19,795 nt of DNA from an uncultured Anaerolineae bacterium (GTDB lineage: Bacteria; Chloroflexota; Anaerolineae; Anaerolineales; UBA11858), in contig CALCSH010000094.1 of the NCBI GenBank assembly GCA_937893815.1, positions 1 through 19,795 of the forward strand, read 5' to 3'. The notes under the pieces are model-generated. The model saw only the letters and a program-made list of their open reading frames with translations. It had not been told where the DNA came from and did not search any database. Numbering within the stretch: position 1 is the first letter of the stretch; each line of letters starts with the position of its first letter. Below are positions 8,335 to 15,841 of the stretch, piece after piece. Position numbers and translations under genes: made by a program.

Positions 8335-9606
8335 CTATTCGTTCAGCGTCATCAAGAATTCTTGATTATTACTCGTATTTTTGAAACGATCCATAATCGC
8401 TTCTGTGGCTGTACCATTATCCATTCCTGCCCCATGCGGCGGGGATGCAATCATCTGATCATACATCCGGCGCATTAACCACACACGCGGCGTAATATCG
8501 GGGCCAAGCAGCAATTCCTCTCGCCGGGTCGATGAGCGGTTAATATCAATCGCCGGGAAAATGCGCCGCTCTTGCAACTGGCGCGAGAGATGTAACTCCA
8601 TATTTCCCGTGCCCTTGAACTCTTCGTAGACCACATCATCCATGCGGGAGCCTGTATCAATCAAACAAGTCGCCACAATGGTCAAAGAACCGCCTTCTTC
8701 AATATTACGTGCCGCACCAAAGAAACGCTTCGGCGGGTACAATGCCGAGGGGTCAATACCACCCGATAAAGTGCGCCCCGAAGGTTGCACAACCAGATTA
8801 TACGCCCGCGAGAGCCGCGTTATCGAATCCATGGCGATGAACACATCACGGCCCACTTCCACCAGACGCTTGGCGCGCTCAATTACCATCTCCGCCACAC
8901 GCACATGCGAAGACACCGGCTCATCAAATGTAGAGGAGATTACCTCAGCATCTACAGAGCGATCCATATCAGTTACTTCTTCGGGGCGTTCACCAATCAA
9001 AGCCACGATCAAATACACTTCGGGATACTGACTCGAAATGGCGTTAATTACATTTTTTAGGATGGTGGTCTTCCCAGCTTTGGGAGGAGAAACGATTAAC
9101 CCGCGCTGACCGCGCCCCACTGGGGTTATCAGGTTAATTAGGCGCGTCGCCAAAAGGTGACGGTCGGTCTCCAGGTTATAGCGTTTATCCGGAAAAATTG
9201 GCGTCAGGCGCTCAAAACGCGGTCGCCGGGCAGCCTCATCCGGGTCAAGCCCATTTACACTTTCTACCTTAAGCAGCCCGTAATGCCGCTCGGACTCACG
9301 CGGCGGCCGCACATGACCTAGGATCATATCGCCGTTGCGCAATTTATAACGCCGAATCTGCGATTGCGATACATAAACATCGTGCGAGCTGGGTTGATAA
9401 TTATCCCAACGCAAAAAGCCAATGCCCTCGCTCATGATTTCGAGAATCCCGCCGCGCACTTCCAAACCTTCGCGTTCGGCCTCGGCCTGGCGGACCAGCA
9501 TAATTAATTTTTCTTTTTTGAGTTGTGCAGCTCGGGGGACTTCCAACGAGATTGCAATTTTGCGCAATTCGAATAACGGTTTTTGTTCAAGTTCCTTTAC
9601 ATTCAT
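8335..9606 (-). CDS. rho: Transcription termination factor Rho
   Basis: The 423-residue hexameric RNA helicase ends transcription at rut sites. Residues 1-45 are the Rho N-terminal helical domain. Residues about 50-125 are the cold-shock-like RNA-binding domain (GILEIMSEGIGFLR, then DVYVSQSQIRRY). The ATPase core follows with Walker A SPPKAGKT at 173-180 (canonical Rho has GPPKAGKT), GERPEEV at 205-211, Walker B ending in D260, the Q-loop region around GGIDPSALYPPKRFFGAARN (282-301) and the R-loop KGTGNMELHLSR (331-342). The length is close to the E. coli protein (419) with no large insertion. The ATG has only a weak GAG-type ribosome site. A promoter at 9758-9786 would give a leader of about 145 nt, which could allow Rho autoregulation as known in other bacteria. 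The M23 peptidase gene follows at once. Confidence 0.98.
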   Translation of the reverse strand: MNVKELEQKPLFELRKIAISLEVPRAAQLKKEKLIMLVRQAEAEREGLEVRGGILEIMSEGIGFLRWDNYQPSSHDVYVSQSQIRRYKLRNGDMILGHVRPPRESERHYGLLKVESVNGLDPDEAARRPRFERLTPIFPDKRYNLETDRHLLATRLINLITPVGRGQRGLIVSPPKAGKTTILKNVINAISSQYPEVYLIVALIGERPEEVTDMDRSVDAEVISSTFDEPVSSHVRVAEMVIERAKRLVEVGRDVFIAMDSITRLSRAYNLVVQPSGRTLSGGIDPSALYPPKRFFGAARNIEEGGSLTIVATCLIDTGSRMDDVVYEEFKGTGNMELHLSRQLQERRIFPAIDINRSSTRREELLLGPDITPRVWLMRRMYDQMIASPPHGAGMDNGTATEAIMDRFKNTSNNQEFLMTLNE

Positions 9607-9757
9607 ATATTTCTCAATTTAGGAGAGGGAGTAAGCCGCACCACTGATAGCCATATACCTCTGCGCAATGTGCAAAACAGAGATACGCGCATAACAGAGC
9701 AACGATCGACGCGGTTGATTTTAGATTGCATTCCATCAGGGGGAAATCTGCGTATTG

Positions 9758-9786
9758 ATTATAGCATGTCCAAATACAGGATGCAA
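9758..9786 (-). promoter_or_regulatory. Promoter of rho
   Basis: On the minus strand there is TTGCAT, a spacer of exactly 17 nt, then a consensus TATAAT preceded by TGC (extended -10). The predicted start near 9751 leaves a leader of about 145 nt before the rho ATG. Confidence 0.65.
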
Positions 9787-9798
9787 GAATAAAATGAT

Positions 9799-9920
9799 GG
9801 CTCTTTAGGAACTGCCGTGAGAAACCCCAGATTTAGGGATATTGAACGTGCGGAGCACGCTCAATATCCCTAAATCTGGACAAATACCACGGGGATTCCC
9901 AGAAATCCAAAGCTCTAGCC
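9799..9920. repeat. Palindromic MITE-like element, copy 1 (intergenic)
   Basis: The core is a 24-bp inverted repeat (9827-9850 and 9856-9879) with one mismatch and a 5-nt loop. It begins CCAGATTTAGGGATATTG and ends with the complement. Looser outer arms continue to GGCTCTTT at 9799 and to AGCC at 9920, including CCGTG/CACGG. The end sequence GGCTCTTT and the CCAGATTT step match the element inside the DUF1684 gene, while the inner arm differs. No flanking direct repeat is visible. It lies between the rho and prfA promoters. Confidence 0.65.
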
Positions 9921-9949
9921 TGAGCAGTGTTTTATGCGGGTGGTATAAT
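9921..9949 (+). promoter_or_regulatory. Promoter of prfA, extended -10, probably leaderless
   Basis: A perfect extended -10, TGGTATAAT (9941-9949), lies seven bases upstream of the prfA ATG at 9957. A weak -35 (TGAGCA, 9921-9926) sits 17 nt before it. The expected transcription start falls on or next to the A of the ATG, and no ribosome site is present. Confidence 0.65.
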
Positions 9950-9956
9950 TTGCGGC

Positions 9957-11027
9957 ATGTTACTCGAAAAACTAAATGGAATCAAAGATCGTTACGAAGA
10001 AATAACCCAAGAATTCATGCAAGTCGGCGATAATTATGAGCGCGCGGCTGAATTAGGCAAAGAGCGATCTGATCTGGAACCGCTGATCAAAAAATCAGAC
10101 GAATACCGCCAGGCACTCATAAGCCTGGAAGAAGCTCGAGCATTGGTAGATAACCATGACCTTGAGTTAGTTGAATTGGCCGAGTTGGAAATCAGCGAAC
10201 TTGAAGTGAAGATTCCCAAACTGGAACTCCAAATCAAGTCAATGCTGTTACCCAAAGACCCGCGCGACAGTCGTAGTGTAATTGTTGAGGTTCGAGCCGG
10301 AACGGGTGGAGACGAAGCTGGCCTATTTGCAGCAGACCTTTACCGCATGTACAGCCGCTATGCCGACAAACAGCACTGGAAAGTGGAAATCCTTTCATCC
10401 AATGAAACCGGTGTTGGTGGGTTCAAAGAAATCTCGTTTCTCCTCAAAGGAAAGGAAGCCTACTCCCGCCTCAAATTTGAATCGGGTGTACACCGCGTGC
10501 AACGGGTTCCCTCCACCGAATCACAAGGCCGAATTCATACATCGACAGCCACAGTAGCCGTATTGGCCGAAGTCGATGATGTTGAAATCGATATCCCCGC
10601 CAACGACATCAAAATGGATGTTTACAAATCAGCGGGTGCCGGGGGCCAGAGCGTGCAGAAGAACTCCACCGCGGTGCGCCTTACGCACCTGCCTTCTGGC
10701 ATGGTTGTTCAATGCCAGGATGAGCGTTCACAGTTGCAAAATCGGCTGCGCGCCATGAGCATTCTCAAAGCCCGCCTCTACGAAATGGAAGAAGCCAAGC
10801 GCATGGCCGAAATTGACGCCAACCGTCGCTCGCAAGTTGGCAGCGGCGAACGTTCTGAAAAAATTCGCACCTATAACTTCCCCCAATCGCGCGTCACCGA
10901 TCACCGCATCAGCGTTTCATCATTCAACCTGGCCGGTGTGCTCGATGGCGGGATTGAAGAATTCATCGAAGAGTTGATCATGCGCGATGAGGCCGATCGC
11001 CTTGCTGATGCAGGCCTAGTGGAATGA
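9957..11027 (+). CDS. prfA: Peptide chain release factor 1
   Basis: The 356-residue protein terminates translation at UAA/UAG. The N-terminal coiled-coil domain (about 1-100) is followed by RAGTGGDEAGLFAADLYRMY (113-132). The codon-recognition tripeptide is P185-S-T187 in RVQRVPSTESQGRIHTS, the RF1 type (PxT) and not the RF2 type (SPF). The catalytic GGQ is at 229-231 in SAGAGGQSVQKNSTAVRL; most model bacteria have GGQHVN here. I chose ATG 9957 (MLLEKLNGIKDRYEEI), not the in-frame ATG at 9927, because the latter lies upstream of the TATAAT element and adds non-homologous residues. The stop overlaps the start of prmC by 4 nt (ATGA), so the two are translationally coupled. That is fitting, as PrmC methylates the Gln of this GGQ. 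Confidence 0.97.
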   Translation: MLLEKLNGIKDRYEEITQEFMQVGDNYERAAELGKERSDLEPLIKKSDEYRQALISLEEARALVDNHDLELVELAELEISELEVKIPKLELQIKSMLLPKDPRDSRSVIVEVRAGTGGDEAGLFAADLYRMYSRYADKQHWKVEILSSNETGVGGFKEISFLLKGKEAYSRLKFESGVHRVQRVPSTESQGRIHTSTATVAVLAEVDDVEIDIPANDIKMDVYKSAGAGGQSVQKNSTAVRLTHLPSGMVVQCQDERSQLQNRLRAMSILKARLYEMEEAKRMAEIDANRRSQVGSGERSEKIRTYNFPQSRVTDHRISVSSFNLAGVLDGGIEEFIEELIMRDEADRLADAGLVE

Positions 11028-11914
11028 TCCCGACAACGAGTCAACGAGTTAGCGAAATATCTATTGGCCAAATCAGCGCTTCGCTCTCTCGCAATCTCGC
11101 CCCGTATAGTGATAGTCCCGCCCTCGACGCCCAGGTTCTGCTGGCTCATATCGTCCAAAAGCCACGCGCCTGGGTGTTGTCTTACCCCGAAATCGAACTC
11201 ACCCAGCAAGAGCAAGATCTGCTCAGCGAGGCCACAATCCGCCTGCAAGCTGGCACTCCCCTGCCGTATATACTCGAACATTGGGAATTCTATGGGTTGG
11301 ATTTCAACATCAGCCCCGATGTGCTCATACCACGCCCCGAGACTGAATTGCTGATCGATGAAGCCCTCTGCTGGCTACAATTGCACCCCCAAAAGCGCCG
11401 CGCGGCCGATCTTGGCACAGGCTCGGGCTGCATTGCCGTCACTCTGGCAAACCATATCCACGACCTGTACGCCACGGCCAGTGATATTTCCCAGGACGCG
11501 CTGAACATCGCCCGAACGAACGCCGCCAGGTACCACACCTCAGCCCGCATTGAATTCGTCCAAGCGAACTTGCTACCATTCAACTCGCAACCTGCCACCA
11601 TTGATCTGCTCATTGCCAATCTGCCCTACATCCCCACCGAGACGTTGCTCACTCTAGACGTTTACCAACGCGAGCCGACTCTGGCACTGGATGGAGGCGA
11701 GGACGGCCTGGCGCTGATTGGCCGCGCCTTGCAGCAGGCACAGCAATACCTGGCTGAGGGCTGGTTGATGCTCTTTGAGATTGACAATTCCCACGGTGTG
11801 CGCGCCGCTGAACTCGCTCGCCAACATTATCCGCAAGCCCAAATCAACATCCTACCCGATTTCAACGGTCTGGATCGCGTCTTGCGTGTTGAAGATATAG
11901 CAACTCGCTTATAG
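11024..11914 (+). CDS. prmC: Release factor glutamine N5-methyltransferase
   Basis: The 296-residue protein uses S-adenosylmethionine to methylate the GGQ glutamine of release factors. The N-terminal helical domain (about 1-85) ends in PYILEHWEFYGLDF, close to the family's PYxxGxxEFYG signature but with E at the usual Gly. The methyltransferase domain has PRPETELLID (103-112), the SAM loop DLGTGSGCIAV (129-139) and the active-site motif as NLPY (199-202), where most PrmC proteins have NPPY. The start ATG overlaps the prfA stop. The threonylcarbamoyl-AMP synthase gene follows after 22 nt, so the three form an operon. Confidence 0.95.
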   Translation: MIPTTSQRVSEISIGQISASLSRNLAPYSDSPALDAQVLLAHIVQKPRAWVLSYPEIELTQQEQDLLSEATIRLQAGTPLPYILEHWEFYGLDFNISPDVLIPRPETELLIDEALCWLQLHPQKRRAADLGTGSGCIAVTLANHIHDLYATASDISQDALNIARTNAARYHTSARIEFVQANLLPFNSQPATIDLLIANLPYIPTETLLTLDVYQREPTLALDGGEDGLALIGRALQQAQQYLAEGWLMLFEIDNSHGVRAAELARQHYPQAQINILPDFNGLDRVLRVEDIATRL

Positions 11915-11936
11915 ACAATTCTACCCAATTGCGCTG

Positions 11937-12566
11937 ATGAAAACGAAACTGATCTCCACGCAAAATGCCCAGGCTTATCTTCTCGCCGCAAAAATCCTTC
12001 AAAAGGGCGGCATCGTTGCATTTCCCACAGACACCGTTTATGGCCTGGCTGCCGATATTCAAAGTACACCCGGCATTGAACTGCTCTTCAATGCCAAGCA
12101 GCGCGCTCCCTCCAAAGCGATTGCTGTATTGATGAGTTCCCCCGCCGACCTGGCTCGCGTAGCCATCGATGTCAGTCCACAGGCAAAGCAACTGGCCGAA
12201 GAATTTTGGCCGGGGCCGCTGACGCTCATTCTGGCGCGGCATCCATCATTACCCGCCATACTTGGGCAACAACCCACGATCGGCGTGCGCATGCCGGACC
12301 ACCCCGATGCACTGGCACTGATGGATCTCACCGGGCCACTGGCCGTCACTTCGGCGAATCTCTCCGGGGAGGCGAATGCCTGTACCGCGCAGGATGTCTT
12401 GCAGCAGCTTGACGGGCGGGTGGATCTGATTCTAGATGGCGGGATTACCCCCGGAGGCACACCTTCCACTGTGGTGGACTGCACCAGCTCCAGGTTACAG
12501 ATTCTACGCAGCGGGCCAATCTCATCCGAGGAACTGCAAACAATCTGGGAAAATCCAAATATTTAG
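11937..12566 (+). CDS. tsaC: L-threonylcarbamoyladenylate synthase (TsaC/YrdC/Sua5 family)
   Basis: The 209-residue protein makes threonylcarbamoyl-AMP from threonine, bicarbonate and ATP, the first step of the t6A37 modification of ANN-decoding tRNAs. It is the single-domain form, without the C-terminal Sua5 domain. Visible motifs are PTDTVYGLAAD (30-40), KQRAPSKAIAVL (54-65), WPGPLTLIL (91-99), GVRMPDHP (116-123), TSANLSGE (138-145) and GTPSTVVD (174-181), all in family order. The start is the first ATG after prmC, 22 nt downstream. There is no clear Shine-Dalgarno sequence, so coupling to prmC is likely. A hairpin at 12644-12692 may end this operon. Confidence 0.96.
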   Translation: MKTKLISTQNAQAYLLAAKILQKGGIVAFPTDTVYGLAADIQSTPGIELLFNAKQRAPSKAIAVLMSSPADLARVAIDVSPQAKQLAEEFWPGPLTLILARHPSLPAILGQQPTIGVRMPDHPDALALMDLTGPLAVTSANLSGEANACTAQDVLQQLDGRVDLILDGGITPGGTPSTVVDCTSSRLQILRSGPISSEELQTIWENPNI

Positions 12567-12643
12567 TGTCCTTTTATCTTATTTTCATCTTGCGCTTAAC
12601 TAAAACAGTGATAATGATGTTCACATTCTCCTCATACACTCGG

Positions 12644-12692
12644 ACCGCCTCGACGGGAAACTGGAGCCTTCCCAATGAGGCGGTTGGGTTTT
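12644..12692 (+). terminator. Two-tier stem-loop with short T-rich tail, possible terminator
   Basis: The outer stem ACCGCCTC (12644-12651) pairs with GAGGCGGT (12677-12684), and an inner stem GGGAA (12655-12659) pairs with TTCCC (12669-12673). TTGGGTTTT follows. It lies about 80 nt after the preceding stop. The T-run is interrupted, so a structured leader for the DUF1684 gene remains possible. Confidence 0.45.
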
Positions 12693-12764
12693 AATACGGG
12701 GTAAGAGATCAGTAGGAGAACACATCTTGGGGAAAAGATCACCACGTGGACGCTGGAGGTAATT

Positions 12765-13385
12765 ATGTCCAATTTAGCCCTTGTACGAGCCGAGAAAGAT
12801 GAATTTTTTGCTGAGCATCCGCAAAGCCCGCTGACCCAAGTTCAGCAGGCCAATTTCGATGGGTTAGAATATTTTCCGGAAAATTCTGCCCTGCGCTTTG
12901 AAATTGATGGGTCTCTGAGATTTCGCAAGGTAAAGCCCAGATTTGGGGGTGTGGCGGGGGTGAAACACCCGCCACACCCCCAAATCTGGGAACCTCCACG
13001 CAAAGTCTCAAAGAGCCAAATTGATATTGAAAAGTTTAGCCCCCAAGAGATGGTTTCGATTCAAACCTCCACCGGGGACACACAGCACTACACTCGCTAT
13101 GGAAAGATCGGTTTCAGTGTGGAGGGACAAGCTGCCACTCTGACGATCTATGAGAGCGAGTATGGGTTTTTTATCCCCTTTGTAGATGCGCTCGCCGGAA
13201 GTGAAACCTACCCGGCAGGGCGCTACCTGGATCCTGAACTGCTTCCCAATGGAAAACTGGCTGTGGATTTCAACCTGGCGTATAACCCCTACTGTGCCTA
13301 CAATGAGCGTTGGTCGTGTCCGCTAACACCTTTTGAGAATCGACTCAAGGTTCCCATTCGAGCCGGTGAGAAGATTTTCGAATAA
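12765..13385 (+). CDS. DUF1684 family protein carrying an in-frame repeat insertion
   Basis: The 206-residue protein is recognised by the DUF1684 C-terminal pattern: QTSTGDTQHYTRYGKIGF, FIPFVDALAGSETYPAGRYL, DFNLAYNPYCAYNERWSCPL and FENRLKVPIRAGEK. The biochemical role of the family is unknown to me. The ATG has a strong GGAGGT ribosome site 4 nt upstream. Codons about 49-87 derive from a palindromic element flanked by an 8-bp direct repeat. Removing element plus one repeat (117 nt, 39 codons) joins FEID directly to IEKFSPQEMV and restores a normal-looking family sequence of 167 residues. Whether the extra loop harms folding is unknown. It lies alone, convergent with glgP. Confidence 0.9.
   Translation: MSNLALVRAEKDEFFAEHPQSPLTQVQQANFDGLEYFPENSALRFEIDGSLRFRKVKPRFGGVAGVKHPPHPQIWEPPRKVSKSQIDIEKFSPQEMVSIQTSTGDTQHYTRYGKIGFSVEGQAATLTIYESEYGFFIPFVDALAGSETYPAGRYLDPELLPNGKLAVDFNLAYNPYCAYNERWSCPLTPFENRLKVPIRAGEKIFE
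12901..13025. mobile_element. MITE-like palindromic element inside the DUF1684 gene with 8-bp direct repeats
   Basis: The direct repeats AAATTGAT at 12901-12908 and 13018-13025 flank a 109-bp element. The ends are imperfect inverted repeats: GGGTCTCTGAGATTTCGC on the left, and GGCTCTTTGAGACTTTGC when the right end is read on the other strand. The core is a perfect 23-bp inverted repeat (12936-12958 and 12968-12990), starting CCCAGATTTGGGGG. No transposase is encoded. The end and CCAGATTT step match the intergenic copy at 9799-9920. Confidence 0.8.
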
Positions 13386-13402
13386 TGATGGCATCAACAA
13401 AC

Positions 13403-13440
13403 AAAAAGACCTGTATCAAATGATACGGGTCTTTTTTTTT
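13403..13440. terminator. Bidirectional intrinsic terminator between DUF1684 gene and glgP
   Basis: A 16-bp stem (AAAAAGACCTGTATCA at 13403-13418, complement at 13421-13436, one G-T pair, 2-nt loop) is followed by a T-run to 13440. The A-run on the left makes it work in both directions, which suits the convergent genes. Confidence 0.9.
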
Positions 13441-13450
13441 ATACGATCAC

Positions 13451-15595
13451 CTACTCACCAATGGCGGGCAGGTAAAGCTGCTCGGTATATTCTTTAACCA
13501 TACGCCGCATACTGAACTGTGGCGCCAGGGTGCGGATGGCCGTTTTCATACGAGCGATCCACTCACGTGGCAGGTTATTTTCCGCACGGTCGTAATATAA
13601 CGGAATAATCTCTTTCTCCAGCACATCATAGAGATGAGCAATATCCAATTGGTCCTGATAGTTATGATCTTCGTAATCGTTATCATCGCCAATCGCCCAG
13701 CCATTCAGGCCGTTATAGCCTTCACGCCACCAGCCATCAAGAACCGAAAAATTCAGCACGCCGTTGAGGGCCGCTTTTTCTCCAGAGGTGCCGGATGCCT
13801 CGTTCGGGCGACGCGGCGTATTTAGCCAAACATCAACGCCCTGAACGAGATAGCGCGCAACGTTCATATCATAATCTTCCAAGAAAACCAGGCGTCCACC
13901 ATTTTCGGCTTTCTTGACAGCGCGGTACACTTCCTGAATGAGCATCTTACCGGGGTGGTCATCGGGATGCGCTTTGCCCGCAAAGATGATCTGCACCGGG
14001 CGGTTAGGGCGATTGATCAGATCGAGCAGGCGCTCAAGATCGCTGAGTATCAGGCTGGCGCGCTTGTAGGTTGCAAAGCGACGGGCAAAGCCAATCGTCA
14101 GTGCGTAAGGGTCCAGTAATACACCAGAGGCGATCACCTGCACAGGATGCACACCCGCAGAAAGCCATTGTTCTCGGGCACGATCACGCATAAAAAATAC
14201 CAATTTCCGCTTGAGGTGGCGGCGAACAGCCCAAAGCTCTTCGTCTGGGATATTATCAATATCATCCCACAGATCGGGGTCATCCAACTGACTCGACCAA
14301 TCGCGTCCCAGGTAACGCCGGAAGAGATGATCTAAACGACGGGCAAGCCAGGTGCCGGTGTGGATTCCATTGGTAATATAGGAAATCGGCACATCTTCTT
14401 CCCGCAGATCAGGCCACAGGAAATTCCACATTTTGCGCGCGACTTGCCCATGTAATTCAGAAACGCCGTTACGGCGTTCAGCAAAACGGAATGCCAGCAG
14501 TGGCATACTGAAGGTTTCGCCCCATGACATTTTACGCTTCGCCAGGTTAATAAAACCTTCACGGTCTAATCCTAATTCGGGCCATAAATTAGAAAAATAT
14601 TTGTCAATTAACCAGAGCGGGAATTCATCGCTACCAGCCGGAACAGGCGTGTGGGTGGTGAAAATCGTAGTGTTTTTCACACTGGCTTGAGCATCTTCAA
14701 AGGAGTGGCCTGCAGCGACCATTTCGCGAATACGTTCCAAACCCATAAAAGCGGAGTGCCCTTCGTTCATGTGCCACGCCGAGGGGTTATAGCCCAGTCT
14801 GCGCAAGGCGCGCACCCCACCAATTCCCAGAATCAACTCCTGGGATACGCGAGCTTCCAAATCGCTATTGTACAAACGAGCAGTGAGTTCGCGGTCTACA
14901 TCGTTATTTCCTTCAACATCTGTATCCAACAAATAGAGCGGTACACGGCCCACATGAATTTCCCAAATGCGCGCCAGTACTTCTCGCCCCGGAAGATCCA
15001 CCGAAACCGTCAGGGGGTTATGGTCCTGATCGAGAATGGGCATCACGGGCATATCTTCAAAATGCAGGCGTTTGAAACGCGCCTCTTGCCAGCCATCTTC
15101 GGTGATATGCTGCGAGAAATACCCGCGCGTATAAAGAAAGCCCACAGCAACAAATGGTAGGCCCAAATCGCTGGCCTCTTTGACATGATCGCCAGAGAGT
15201 ACACCTAATCCACCGGCGTAAATCGGTAGGGTTTCGTGCAGCCCAAACTCGGTCGAGAAGTAGGCGACGGGGCGATTGATTTGAGCGGGGTGATTCTGTT
15301 TAAACCAGGTGTCTTTCGCATTGAGGTATTGATCAAAAATACGAAACGTACGGTCGTAAAAATCCAGGTAGCCGCGATCTTGAGCGACGGCGTTTAAGTG
15401 AGCGCGTTCAATTTGACGTAAAAAAAGCACCGGATTATGATAGGTTCTTTCCCAGAAATCATGGTCAATGCGCGAAAAAAGTCGCTGGGCATCGGGATTC
15501 CAGGTCCACCAAAGGTTATAGGCTAATTCGCTCAATCGGTGAATGCGGCGTGGTAAACTAAAATGGTTGGCGGGTTGTGCTCGAAAAGATCTCAT
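13451..15595 (-). CDS. glgP: Alpha-glucan (glycogen/maltodextrin) phosphorylase, DUF3417 type
   Basis: The 714-residue cytoplasmic enzyme is of the GT35 family. It releases glucose-1-phosphate from alpha-1,4-glucans with pyridoxal phosphate. The N-terminal DUF3417-like segment (about 14-110) contains LSELAYNLWWTWNPDAQRLF. Then come AYFSTEFGLHETLPIYAGGL (111-130) and GVLSGDH. The catalytic region has ITNGIHTGTW (407-416), RRFATYKRA (505-513), IFAGKAHPDD and EASGTSGEKAALNG, where K607 is the expected PLP lysine. This short, single-chain form is common in Chloroflexota, Thermotoga-like bacteria and archaea. The ATG has GAGG six bases upstream. A promoter at 15742-15770 would leave a leader of about 140 nt, and a LacI-type palindrome lies just upstream, which suggests sugar-responsive control. 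Confidence 0.96.
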   Translation of the reverse strand: MRSFRAQPANHFSLPRRIHRLSELAYNLWWTWNPDAQRLFSRIDHDFWERTYHNPVLFLRQIERAHLNAVAQDRGYLDFYDRTFRIFDQYLNAKDTWFKQNHPAQINRPVAYFSTEFGLHETLPIYAGGLGVLSGDHVKEASDLGLPFVAVGFLYTRGYFSQHITEDGWQEARFKRLHFEDMPVMPILDQDHNPLTVSVDLPGREVLARIWEIHVGRVPLYLLDTDVEGNNDVDRELTARLYNSDLEARVSQELILGIGGVRALRRLGYNPSAWHMNEGHSAFMGLERIREMVAAGHSFEDAQASVKNTTIFTTHTPVPAGSDEFPLWLIDKYFSNLWPELGLDREGFINLAKRKMSWGETFSMPLLAFRFAERRNGVSELHGQVARKMWNFLWPDLREEDVPISYITNGIHTGTWLARRLDHLFRRYLGRDWSSQLDDPDLWDDIDNIPDEELWAVRRHLKRKLVFFMRDRAREQWLSAGVHPVQVIASGVLLDPYALTIGFARRFATYKRASLILSDLERLLDLINRPNRPVQIIFAGKAHPDDHPGKMLIQEVYRAVKKAENGGRLVFLEDYDMNVARYLVQGVDVWLNTPRRPNEASGTSGEKAALNGVLNFSVLDGWWREGYNGLNGWAIGDDNDYEDHNYQDQLDIAHLYDVLEKEIIPLYYDRAENNLPREWIARMKTAIRTLAPQFSMRRMVKEYTEQLYLPAIGE

Positions 15596-15741
15596 AATTG
15601 CCTCATGGTATCTGCTCAGGCGAACACCTAGACAGATGAAATTCCGAAAAAACAGCTATCCATACACATCTATTTTTTCGTCTACGTTCACGTTGAGGTT
15701 GACTCATTCCGCCTCAAATATGTGATTAAAAAAACCGATTA

Positions 15742-15770
15742 ATCATACCATCCAAGTATTATCAGCGCAA
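15742..15770 (-). promoter_or_regulatory. Promoter of glgP
   Basis: On the minus strand there is TTGCGC, a 17-nt spacer, then TATGAT preceded by TGG (extended -10). The predicted start is near 15735. Confidence 0.55.
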
Positions 15771-15777
15771 ACAGAAA

Positions 15778-15791
15778 TGGAACCGGTTCCA
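15778..15791. promoter_or_regulatory. LacI/GalR-type operator between glgP and lutA
   Basis: TGGAACCGGTTCCA is a perfect 14-bp palindrome with the central CG and flanking A/T-C-G pattern typical of LacI-family operators. It starts 8 nt upstream of the glgP -35 and ends 22 nt upstream of the lutA -35, so one regulator could act on both. No regulator gene is in the window. Confidence 0.55.
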
Positions 15792-15812
15792 ACAGTTACT
15801 TAACAAAGTTTC

Positions 15813-15841
15813 TTGTAGCCGCCAGACACAAAGGTTACAAT
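15813..15841 (+). promoter_or_regulatory. Promoter of lutA-lutBC
   Basis: TTGTAG, a 17-nt spacer and TACAAT (5 of 6 consensus bases). The predicted start near 15848 gives a leader of about 34 nt. That leader contains a tiny open frame (ATG 15856 to TAA 15876, six codons) and no clear ribosome site for lutA. Confidence 0.5.

Larger units (their letters stand above)
9607..9956. other. Divergent intergenic region between rho and prfA (350 bp)
   Basis: This non-coding stretch holds the rho leader (9607 to about 9751), the rho promoter, a palindromic repeat (about 9799-9920) and the prfA promoter. The rho leader contains a small hairpin (CTCTG/CAGAG on the minus strand) and C/T-rich segments. Short open frames here show no coding character. 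Confidence 0.7.

Noticed and set aside
9927..9956. Upstream in-frame ATG that would extend prfA by 10 residues
   Set aside because: It lies upstream of and across the extended -10 TGGTATAAT and adds non-family residues; ATG 9957 gives the normal RF1 start.
5075..13025. Idea that the Y1-type domain of the 568-residue protein mobilises the palindromes, as RAYT proteins do for REP elements
   Set aside because: The domain lacks HUH and Tyr, and the two best palindromic elements have 6- and 8-bp direct repeats, which Y1 enzymes do not make.
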